A stretch of DNA of 64,000 nucleotides from Thalassia testudinum (lineage: Eukaryota; Streptophyta; Magnoliopsida; Alismatales; Hydrocharitaceae), in the NCBI GenBank assembly GCA_037157565.1, contig JAZHRO010000003.1, positions 37,399,001 to 37,463,000 of the forward strand, in the 5' to 3' direction. Positions 55,091 through 64,000 of this stretch are shown one piece after another. Each line of letters opens with the position of its first letter. The first letter of the stretch is position 1. The translations under genes were made by a program, and so were the position numbers. The notes beneath the pieces are model-generated. The model saw only the letters and a list, made by a program, of their open reading frames with translations. It made no database searches and had not been told where the DNA came from.

Positions 55091-55330
55091 TAGAGGCTAG
55101 AATTAGGGTTTTAAGGTTTCTTAGGGTGTGGTGACCTAATCTAAGGGTGGCTAAGGCTTGGGGAAGCTTCTAAGTTGTCCTAGGGCTAGGATGGGCCTAA
55201 GTTCTTCACAATTTATTGCTTTATTCCTACTTAATAAAATAGCATACCTTAACTCCCTTACATTATTATGTACTACATCCAATCTAGGTCTTTCACTCCA
55301 GCTTTGCCGCAATACCAGTTATTCTTTATT

Positions 55331-55378
55331 CTTCAGATCCAGCTTTAGATCTAGCTTCAGATCTAGCTTCTGATCAGC
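55331..55378. repeat. 12-bp tandem repeat, four units
   Basis: Units of CTTCAGATCTAG type, with slight variation. Confidence 0.85.
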
Positions 55379-56404
55379 TTATTACTTGCAATTGACATAA
55401 TGCACCCAACCAGTACATTATAGAATTATTTTATGCATAGCTAAAAGAAAGCAGTAAAGGTGCTAGTAATGCTTATGCATGCATGAATTACCTTAACTTA
55501 TGCTAAGTCCTAGCCTAATTTAGGTCAATTAAGATTTATGATTGCTACGCAATCATTAGGGATCAAATCCTACTTGATTTTTACATAATTAGCCTATAAC
55601 TGTTATGACCCGATTCCCGAATCCCAACAGGACACGAGACCAGACTGACTCGACTGATTCCAAGACCCAGTCGTCCAACGAGAAAGTAACCAAAAAGCAG
55701 GAAAGTAAACCATATTCACTATGCTAAGCAACTAACAGTAACAAAAGTACAGCAGTAAAGAAGTAAAATTACTACAGTACACACCGCCACAACAGTAGAA
55801 AAGTAACTTGGTACAAGAATATAAAGTACAAAATGTAAGAGTATAAACGTAAAGGTGCAAGAGTCTACTCACTACAACAGGAAGAGATACAACAAGGAAG
55901 CTACAACTACTGGGCTCTATAGGGCCTAGCACCCTCTGCAGCCGTACGCTCTGGCTGCTCAACACCTATACCTGAAAAGGGTTATGAGTACACAAAGTCA
56001 GCGAACGCTGAGTAGAGTGGCAACGAACTAACTAAAGCAGTAAAAGTGGATAGGTAGCTGTTGTTTTCCAATTACATTATTTCACAAGTTATTCCCTTTT
56101 TACCCATTGGTTTATTTATCAGATCTCTTTCTTGATCTCGAATGTTCCTCATGGGAACGATCTTGATTGCAGTCTTTTCCGAAGAGTAGAAGGCACACAT
56201 GGTGCTCTCCTGGCCGGGAGAGTCCCCCGTGGTGATCCTACACCTAGTCAACCACCCCAAGGTCACGGATAGACGTAACGGTGACTACGGCACGCGCGAT
56301 AAGCGCATGGGTAGCTACCCCACACTGGCACGTGGTCATTCGTTTCTGTTAGTGGGTGCACTTAAAGCACAGCACGGAACCAGCATAGGGCCTAGCCCTC
56401 TCAG

Positions 56405-56450
56405 TAACAGGGGTCTACCCCTAAGAACCAAATAGGGGTCTTGCCCCTCC
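56405..56450. repeat. Twin GGGG/CCCC hairpins in the G4 LTR
   Basis: AGGGGTCTACCCCT at about 56408 and AGGGGTCTTGCCCCT at about 56433, counterparts of 16803-16843 in G2. Confidence 0.65.
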
Positions 56451-57869
56451 ACAGTCTGCGCACCCTTGCCTGACTACCCTGGTTTTCCCAATGGGCCAAA
56501 TAAGTCAGTGTAGGCTGGCTAGCTAAACCCCGGGCCCCGTGGGGTGGCTAGCTCTCTCCCTACGCTAGTAGCTCTCCTCGATACTGTGTACGCGAGGGCC
56601 AAGAAGTCGGTATAGAGTGGCCAATCCTAACTCCGGGTCCCAACCTAAGGGCTGCTAGCTCCGCTCAACACTAGACAGGGGGACAGTCGCTCTCCTTGGT
56701 ACTCCATACTCAAGGGCCAGCTTACTTCCCCCCTCACATTTTCAGATCCATTCCATTTATTTCCAGGAGCTCTACTCCAAATTCCCCATAAGGTTCATGC
56801 TCATATTCCTCAGGCCAAGCCATACCAAGTTTCATCATTTCTATTTCCATTCTCAGGTTATACATATGTAGCTCATATTACTATCGTTTACATTTCCATG
56901 TACAGGTTATACACAGATAGCTCGTATTTCCATCATTCACGTTACCATTCTCAATTTATCTACATGCAGCTCGCATTAAGTCATTTAACGTATACAACAG
57001 GAATTTACATGCAACACTTTGCTAGCACAAGTACTTTACATTTCACAGGCATCTGTTATTTATTTACAAGCAATTGTTATCATTCTATCTACTCATTCAA
57101 GACTGTAATTCAATCATTCATTACAGACAATTCAAGTGTTTCTCGTCCTAGGATTCATGCAATATCCAAGGTTCTAATCATTCATTCCACACATGCATTT
57201 AGGTCATAATTAATTTAAGGGGAAGTCACTCTACCAGTAAACCCAAGAGTAGTGGAGACTTGAACGGCAGGCTCACATGCCTCAGCAAGCCCCGAACCCA
57301 CAACGGAACGAAGTCCTATCACAAGGATTAATCACAAGAGAATATTCAGAATAGTATAGAAAGTCTTCTAACAAGTAGAGGAATTCATACAGGAAACATC
57401 GGTATCTTATTTGTGGAAAATGAGCCTCAAACAGATCCTAAATGGGTCAAAAATAGCATTTCTAACTCAAATCAGACGTCTGGAACAACTTCCAGACGTA
57501 TTAAAACTGTCTAGTGTCATACCTCAAGCCTTGCGCCAATCCTCAGATGTCCAGGAAGTCTTCTGGACCATCTGGACCCAGCTCCAGACGTCCGACCACC
57601 TCTCCGGACGTTTGTAAGTGCCTACAGTCGTCAGGTAAGCTCCCCAGATGTCTGAAAAGCGTGGGAGGGCGTGTCCCACACCTTCCCAAAGCGAATCCTA
57701 CATGCAGACACCCGATCTTCCCAAAACGGGCATGCAAAAAGGGATCGGCAGAGTGGCCTGCATGGCCGTATCCGCAAAGAGAACGTACCTTCGCGAAGCC
57801 TTCTCGTCAGACGTCTGGAACCACCTCCAGATGTCCGCACCATCGTCTGGAGGTCACTCCAGACGTCTG

Positions 57870-58150
57870 ATTTTGGGAAAAACCCAGAACCACAACCTGC
57901 TTCCGCTACTCCCGTGCCGCGTGTGGCCGTGCCGCGCCCCCTCGCCTGCAGCTTCGACTGCAGCAGTGTCGGGGAGGACCTCCCCAACGCACTCCTCCGC
58001 CTCTCACACGCGTCGCCCCAGCCGTGCGCTCACCGGTGAGCTCCCACATGAGCTCGCAAGCTCACCTCCTCCTCTCCATCTCACGCTGCTCCTCCTCTCC
58101 TTCTCACACCGCTCTTGCGCTCTCGCTCGCTCTGGGAATAAGAGAGGGAG
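57870..58150. other. GC-rich segment of the G4 LTR
   Basis: GC-rich, giving overlapping frames in both directions. It is the counterpart of 18219-18540 and lies just downstream of the TATA box. Confidence 0.6.
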
Positions 58151-58192
58151 GTGGCTGGTGGCTGAGAAGTGAGGAGAGCGAAGGTGGAGGGG

Positions 58193-58200
58193 TTTTATAG
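58193..58200 (-). promoter_or_regulatory. TATA box of the G4 LTR
   Basis: CTATAAAA on the minus strand, same position as TATTTAAA in G2. Confidence 0.65.
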
Positions 58201-58393
58201 ATCGGGTTTAGGGTTTGCTTGGAGGCGAGGGAAGAGAGAGGAGGGAAAAATGAGGGGTACTGTCTGCATGCAGCACAGCGCAGATGCGAACTCGTATTCA
58301 AAATTTTTGATTTCCAGACATCTAGGAAGGTGTCTAGACGTCTGACCCACAGTCCAGACTTCTTAAAATGCTTAAACAGCACGGATCTTAACA

Positions 58394-58485
58394 TCATAAC
58401 AAACTTAAAGGAAGATTCATCCACGAAACTTGAGCTAGCTAGGGTGCGGAAAAAGAACAACATACGCATAACAAACTTAAAGAGG
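58394..58485 (-). repeat. Duplicated CATAACAAACTTA next to the G4 3' LTR
   Basis: Copies at 58395-58407 and 58467-58479, 72 bases apart, with the first one base from the LTR. Same layout as in G2. Confidence 0.82.
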
Positions 58486-58499
58486 ATCGAAACCGGTTC

Positions 58500-59640
58500 G
58501 AAAAGACATACCTTCAAAAAGCTCTGGGTATCGCTCTCGCATCGTTGCCTCAGGCTCCCAGGTAGTCTCCTCGTACCTCTGGCTCCTCCACAAGACCTTC
58601 ACCAAGGATACCTGCTTCCGTCTCAAACTCCGGACGGCTCTATCTAGCATCTACATTGGTCGCTCGGGGTAAGTCAGGTCGTCACCCAACTCGACACTCT
58701 CATGGCTCAGAATGTGACTGGGATCGGCGACGTACTTCCTGAGGTTGGACACATGGAACACATCGTGCACACCAAAAGACTGGAGAGGAAGGGCAAGCCT
58801 ATAAGCAACGGGTCCTACTCGCTCCAGGACCTCAAAGGGCCCCACAAACCTCGACACGAGCTTCCCTTTCACCCCAAAACGCTGTAGGCCCTTCATGGGC
58901 GAAACGCGTAGAAAGTTGTGATCCCCAACCTCGAACTACACCTCTCTGCGCTTCCGATCGGCATAACTCTTCTATCGACTCCTGATAGTGCGAAGCCGTC
59001 TGTGAATCTGCTCAACCACCTCCTGACTCTGCTGGATCAGCCTAGGGCCAACCTCCCACTTGGTCCCCACCTCAACCCAAATCAAGGGCGCGGTACACCT
59101 CCATTCGTACAGAGCCTCGTATGGTGCCATGCCGATACTCGAATGATAACTGTTATTATATGCAAATTCTGCCAGGGACAAGTGCTCCTCCCAAGAGCCC
59201 CTCCAGTCCAGTACATAGGCACACAAAAAGTCCTTAAGCGTCTGTATCGTACGCTCTGACTGTTCGTCCGTTTGGGGGTGGTATGTCGTGCTGAACCTCA
59301 ACCGTGTCCCCAAAGCCTGCTGAAACTCAGCCCAAAATTGGGACATAAAATGGGTATCCTGGTCGGGTACAATCTTACGCAGAACTCCGTGCAGACATAC
59401 CACGTCGCGAATATACCTCTCTGCCAACTGTGCTGGTCCCAAGGTAACTTGGATCGGCAAGAAACGCGCAGTCATAGTCAATCTGTCTACAATCACCCAG
59501 ACTGCGTCCTCATTGGGTAACGGGCAAGCCCACCACCAAGTCCATGGTGATGCTCTCCCACTTCCACTCTGGCACTGGAAGTGGCTGCAACGGCTCTGTA
59601 GGCCTCTGATGCTCGTCCTTCACCTGCTAGCACACCAAAC
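58500..59640 (-). pseudogene. G4 integrase with chromodomain-like tail (broken)
   Basis: The core is open at 58972-59496 (VDRLTMTARFLP, HFMSQFWAEFQQALG, YHPQTDEQSERTIQ, YNNSYHSSIGMAPYEALY). The usual SDRD reads PDQD. The C-terminal domain is at 58651-58896 (MKGLQRFGVKGKL, DVFHVSNLRKY). It is followed by VSLVKVLW and YEETTWE at about 58565-58620, the end of a chromodomain. A frameshift lies at about 59510. Confidence 0.88.
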
Positions 59641-60544
59641 ACTGCTACACGAACTCACCTACATCCTGCTTCATCCCCCTCCACCAAAAGTCATGTCTCA
59701 GATCATGATACTTCTTTGTGTTCTCGGGATGTATGGTGAACCTGGAACTGTGTGCCTCAGCTAGGAGCTCTCTCAACAACTCCTCGTTCCTAGGAACACG
59801 CAAACGTCCCATCATGCACAGTACCTCGTCAGTAAAGGAGAAGTCTCCAGGGTCCCCTGACAGTACTCTGTCACGCAACGATTGCTGGTACGGGTCTGTC
59901 ATTTGTCCTGTGATGATGCGGTCTATCAGCTTTGGTCTCGTCTGCCACGTCACAGTCACTGCCCCATAGTGCCCCAGTAACTCTAGGGGTCGCCAACTGC
60001 CCAACTCCTCCATGAGTCTCCAACTTTGTGCCTGTAAACTGGCCAAGTGAGCAGGCGCCTTCCGGCTCATGGAGTCAGCCACCACGTTGGCCTTCCTCGG
60101 ATGGTAGGCGATGCTACAGTCACAGTCCTTCAGGAGCTCTAACCAACGTCTCTGTCTCATGTTAAGCTCCTTCTGATCAAACAAATACCTAAGGCTCTTA
60201 TGATCTATGAATATCTCAAAAGTTTCACCGTACAGGTAGTGCCTCCATGTCTTCAGCGCAAAAACGACAGCTGCCAGCTCTAAGTCGTGGGTAGGGTAGC
60301 TATGCTCATGGGGCTTCAGTTGCCGTGAAGCGTAAGCGACAACGTGACCCCACTGTATGAGCACACCCCCTAACCCCTGCAACAAAGCGTTTGTGTACAC
60401 AACGAAACTGCCACTGCTATCTGGGATGGTAAGCACAGGAGCCGAAGTCAGCCTCTCCTTCAACTCCTGAAAACACGCCTCACAAGCGTCTGTCCAAGAA
60501 AAGGGCACGTCCTTCCGGGTCAACTGTGTCATAGGACGCGCAAC
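59641..60544 (-). pseudogene. G4 RNase H and integrase N-terminus
   Basis: 295 codons are open at 59645-60532. [22 protein letters not shown] starts the RNase H part, then [13 protein letters not shown], where the usual Asp is replaced by Asn (usual YxDAS). [22 protein letters not shown] and ADSMSRKA follow. The zinc-binding N-terminus of integrase ([17 protein letters not shown]) closes it. Next come EFV-TAG-QCLVC-TAG, both at usual Gln sites. Confidence 0.88.
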
Positions 60545-61400
60545 CTATGAGAAACCTCTGATAAACTGCCGGTAGTAACCTGCCAGTCCCAAGAAACTGC
60601 GGATCTCTATCACTGTACGTGGTCTCCCCCACCTGAGCACTGCCCCTACCTTGGCTGGGTCCACAGCCAAGCCATCCCCTGAAATCACATGACCTAAGAA
60701 GGTCACCTGCCTCAACCAGAACTCGCACTTATTGTATTTGGCATACAGCCTACATCGTTTCAATGTGTCCGAAATCATCCGCAAGTGCTATCCGTGCTGC
60801 GCCTGATCCCGCGGGTAGATGAGCACATCATCGATAAATACTACCACAAACTGATCCAGATATGGTTTGAACACCTGGTTCATCAAATCCATGAAAGCAG
60901 CGGGGGCGTTGGTCAGCCTAAACGGCATGACCAAAAACTCGTAGTGTCCGTACCAGGTGAGGAAAGCTATCTTGGAGACGTCGGTCTCCTTGATCCTCAA
61001 CTGGTGATAGCCAGACCTCAAGTCTATCTTGGAGAAAACCATGGCACCTCGCAACTAGTCAAACAAATCATCAATCCTCGGCAGCGGATACCTGTTCTTG
61101 ATGGTGACCCTATTTAGTTGTCTGTAGTCCACACAAAGGCATAGGGTACCATCCATCTTCACAAATAATACCGGGGCTCCCCACGGAGACACACTGGGCC
61201 TCACAAAGCCCTTCTTCAGAAGATCCTGCAACTGGGACTTGAGCTCTTGCAGCTCAAGTGGTGCCATCCTGTAAGGTGCTATAGAAATGGGGCTGGTCCT
61301 CGGTACCAGTGAGATCTCTAACTCGATCTTACACTCAGGCGGTAGTCGTGGCAGCTCCTCTAGAAACACGTCGGGGTACTCTCTGACCACCGGGATGTTC
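60545..61400 (-). pseudogene. G4 reverse transcriptase (nearly intact frame)
   Basis: Motifs in order: [62 protein letters not shown], and the catalytic FIDDVLIYP. Then [18 protein letters not shown] and FLGLAGYYRQFI. The pieces are in one frame and broken by TAG codons at about 61056, 60788 and 60545. At least two are at usual Gln positions. Confidence 0.9.
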
Positions 61401-61965
61401 TGAAAGTCTGCCACGGGGCTGGGCTCTGCCACTACACAAGCCAGAAAGCCCTCACACCTCTGGCCCAAAAGTCTCACAGCCCGAAGTGCAGAAATGCACC
61501 TGAAGCCTCCATCCACTGGCTGTCCGTGAAACTCAAAAGAAAGTATCTCCGGTATGGAAAAGACGATCTTCCTCTCAAAACAGTCCACCAAAGCGTGTAA
61601 GAGGATAGCCAATCCATCCCCAGAATCATGCCAAAGTCCTCCATCGGTATCACAATCAGGTCAGCGGGGAGGTTGTGTCCCCCAACACTGACCTTACAGT
61701 CTGTGTAAACCTCCTCAGCTATAAACAGCTGACCACCCGAACCTCTGATTACAAAAGGATCCTCCAGCAACACATAGTCCTGTCCCAAACTGACAGCAAA
61801 ACTAGCAGCAACAAACGAGTGCGTGGTGTCGGAATCAAAAAGTGTGTAAACTAATCTGCTGGAAACTGTAACCATACTTGCCACCACTGAACCTGAAGCT
61901 CTGGCGTCTTTGTGTGTCAGGGAGTTGATACGCCCCTCAGCTCTCGGTGCGGAAGAAGCAGCCAC
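61401..61965 (-). pseudogene. G4 aspartic protease (catalytic site changed)
   Basis: LFDSDTTHSFVAASF stands where G2 has LFDSGATHSFVS, so the Gly-Ala of the catalytic box is lost. [22 protein letters not shown] is preserved. A frameshift at about 61600 leads into the frame of the RT. Confidence 0.87.
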
Positions 61966-63247
61966 ACTCTACGTCGAACGGGTAACCGCTGGTCGGTACC
62001 CTCCCCTCGACTGCTATCCTCCCCCATGCGCCTGGGAACTACGACCTCCTACTCGTCCTCCAGCACTCGGTGTGGAGAGCATCTGCTAACCTTTAGCCCT
62101 AGACGGGAAATCCCTCCTGATGTGGCCCGACTGGCCACACTGGTAGTAAAGGTGAACTCGACTCCTACCCTCGGTAGGTCCCTGCTGACGGTTGGGCGGG
62201 GGTCCAGTGCTGGCAACTGGCCCCTGTCAGGGGCCCCCAAAGGCCACTGACGGCCCTGCAAAGCTTGACGGCTCTCCTACAGGCGCCGCGTGCCTCCTCT
62301 CTCACCAGCCCTATGAGTAGTCTGGTTGGTAGGGCCTCTTCTATCCGCTGTCAGTGTCACGTGCCGCAAGGTTGGTCTCCTCATATGTCATAGCTACCTC
62401 CACCACTCTCAAGCACGTGGGCAGCTTCAAGGGTTTGACATACCCCTAAATAGTCGGCCGGAGCCCCTCGGTGAACCTCCATAGGCGCTCCTCCTCAGTA
62501 GCCACAGTTGTCGCAGCGAAACGAGATAGCTCCAGAAAACGCATACGATACGCGCTCACAATCATCGTCCCCTGGCGGAGAGTGTGAATTCCAACCTCCT
62601 CTGATCCTGCCATGTCTTGGGGAAGTACTGCTTACAGAAGAGGGACACAAACTGGTTCCACGTCGGCTCTGCCCTCTCCTAACCTCTGACCGCCCTCCAC
62701 CACCTGTGTGCCATGCTCTCCAGTTGGTACATGGCAAAGGCCACGCGACACTCCGCAGGGGCGAAGGGTGTCAAACACCTTCTCGATCTGCTCAAGCCAG
62801 TCCTCCGCCTCGGTCGGGTCCTCATCCCCCTAGAAGGAGGGGGGCTTCAGCTTCCTGAACTGTCCGAAAAGCTCGTAGTATCACTGTAGTGGGAAAATGG
62901 GCATGCCTCCAGGCAGGGAGGGCTCGTACTCAGAAGTGTCAGAGTGCGGTGGGGGAGGTGGAGGACCACCCCCTCCCCCACGTCCAGCGCTGCGTCGATC
63001 TCGTGGTCCAACAAAGGACTCCCCATCCACGTCCCCAGGGAGAGGCACCCGTGGAGGCGGGTGGAGCTCCTCTCGTACAATCTCCCGTATCAGCTGGGCG
63101 AGGTCTTGGGCCTGAAAACCTAGAAGAAGTGCTGGTCCACTGAAACGTTAGGCTCAACACGTCCGCCCCTCCAACCTCGTCCACAGCCACGTCCGCGGCC
63201 CGCCTCAATGACTCCACGTTGAGGCATCTCCTGCAAGGAGACGCGAA
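61966..63247 (-). pseudogene. G4 gag (broken)
   Basis: The gag domain is in pieces at 62350-62740, and an acidic Pro-rich N-terminal region at 62750-63230. The zinc knuckle at about 62100-62145 reads YYQCGQSGHIRRDF: the first and last Cys are lost (Tyr and Phe). No convincing start. The region runs straight into LTR sequence at 63248. Confidence 0.8.
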
Positions 63248-64000
63248 CAACCACCCCAAGGTCACTGACAGACGTAACGATGACTACGGCACACGCGATA
63301 AGCACACGGGTAGCTACCCTGCACTAGCACGCGGTCAGTCGTTTTCGTTAGCGGGTGAGCCCAAAGCACAGCACGGAACCAATATAAGGCCTAGCCATCT
63401 CAGTAACAGGGGTCTAACCCCTAAGAACCAAACAAGAGTCTCACCCCTCCACAGTCCGCGCACCCTCACCTGACTACCCTGGTTCCCTGGTTTGCCCAGT
63501 GGGCCTAACAAGTCAGTGTAGAGTGGCTAGCTGAACCCCAGGCCCCGTGGGGTGGCTAGCTCTCTCCCTATGCTAGTAGCTCTCTCCGGTACTGTGTACG
63601 CGATGACCAAGAAGTCGACACAACGTGGCCAATCCTAACCCCGAGTCCCAACCCAAGGGCGGCTAGCTCCGCTTTGCACTAAACAGGGGACAGTCGCTCT
63701 CCTTGGTACTCCGTACTCAAGGGCCAACTCACTTCCCCCCTCACATTTCCAGATCTATTCCATTTATTTCTAAGAGCCCTACTCCTAATTCCCCATAGGG
63801 TTCATGCTCATATTCCTCAAGCTAAGCCATACCAGGTTTCATCATTTCTATTTCCATTCTCAGGTTATACATATGTAGCTCGTATTGCTATCGTTTACAT
63901 TTCCATACACAGGTTATACATAGGTACCTCGTATTTCCATCATTCACGTTACCATTCTCAATTTATATACATGCAGCTCGCATTAAGTCATTTAACATAT
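63248..64000 (-). mobile_element. G4 5' LTR, truncated, continues beyond the window
   Basis: From CAACCACCCCAAGGTCAC on, it matches the G4 3' LTR from 56249. The first 648 bases of the LTR, the primer-binding site and the gag leader are deleted. The window ends within the LTR (counterpart of about 56988). Confidence 0.9.

Larger units (their letters stand above)
53408..55600 (-). mobile_element. X: Athila-like LTR (minus), probably solo or end fragment
   Basis: GAGTCCCGGTCGTTCA at about 53473 matches GAGTCCAGGTCGTTCA at the same end of the G3 LTRs, and the left end TGATCAG resembles TGATGCG. CTATAAAA on the minus strand (54144-54151) is the likely TATA box, so U3 lies to its right. That U3 holds a dense set of hairpins (54160-54657), a (GT)n tract, AGACGTCT-like motifs (54856-55090) and a 12-bp tandem repeat. 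No coding sequence. G4 inserted at 55600. Confidence 0.6.
57474..58342. repeat. AGACGTCT palindrome array in the G4 LTR
   Basis: AGACGTCT at about 57475, 57808, 57860 and 58335; variants AGACGTAT (about 57493), AGACGTCC (about 57585), GGACGTTT (about 57606), AGATGTCT (about 57646), AGATGTCC (about 57827) and AGACATCT (about 58316). Confidence 0.82.
55601..58393 (-). mobile_element. G4 3' LTR (2793 bp)
   Basis: It begins TGTTATGACCCG on the plus strand and is alignable with the G2 LTR over its length. The right end is placed at ...TTAACA by analogy with G2. On the minus strand CTATAAAACC at 58191-58200 is a good TATA box, about 200 bases inside the LTR. GACGTC palindromes lie on both sides of it. 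Five bases left of it (ATAAC, 55596-55600) should be the target-site duplication; the other copy is outside the window. Confidence 0.88.

Overview
The window is a piece of plant nuclear DNA built almost entirely of transposable elements. I see no host gene. Plant origin follows from the families present: Ty3/gypsy elements of Athila type and of chromovirus (Tekay/Del-like) type, a Ty1/copia element primed by initiator tRNA-Met, and LINEs with a DUF4283-like ORF1 and a zf-RVT domain at the end of ORF2. I cannot name the species. All coding regions are decayed.

The backbone is a chain of six insertions, each boundary marked by a target-site duplication (TSD). A copia element (COP, plus strand, LTR end/PBS at 2934/2935) was hit by a gypsy-like element G1 (4228-10055) and by LINE L1 (11743-52312, plus). 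L1 was hit by chromovirus G2 (15978-51525, minus; TSD TGACT). The right LTR of G2 was hit by LINE L2 (24212-49973, minus; 16-bp TSD). L2 was hit by Athila-type G3 (25967-47941, minus; TSD ATTTG) with LTRs of almost 4 kb. G3 was hit by LINE L3 (31741-37127, minus; 16-bp TSD). The COP frame resumes at about 52330 with the start of reverse transcriptase and breaks off near 52619.

To the right lie an LTR fragment Y (52620-53407, minus), an Athila-like LTR X (53408-55600, minus) full of hairpins, and chromovirus G4 (55601 to beyond 64000, minus), a sister of G2 whose right LTR is truncated and whose PBS is deleted. The first 2.6 kb hold a tRNA-like box pair, a hairpin, microsatellites and the edge of another minus-strand LTR element.

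The most interesting signals are non-coding: (1) three evenly spaced stem-loops in the 3' region of G3 with the same 12-nt loop but different stems; (2) arrays of the palindrome AGACGTCT in the LTRs of G2, G4 and X, decaying at the central CpG; (3) a dense set of perfect hairpins just upstream of the TATA box of X; (4) LINE L3, whose 1178-codon ORF2 has no frameshift and is broken by nine stops that are all TAG; (5) an ATGA stop/start overlap between ORF1 and ORF2 in all three LINEs; (6) repeated short motifs next to the 3' LTRs where a polypurine tract should be.
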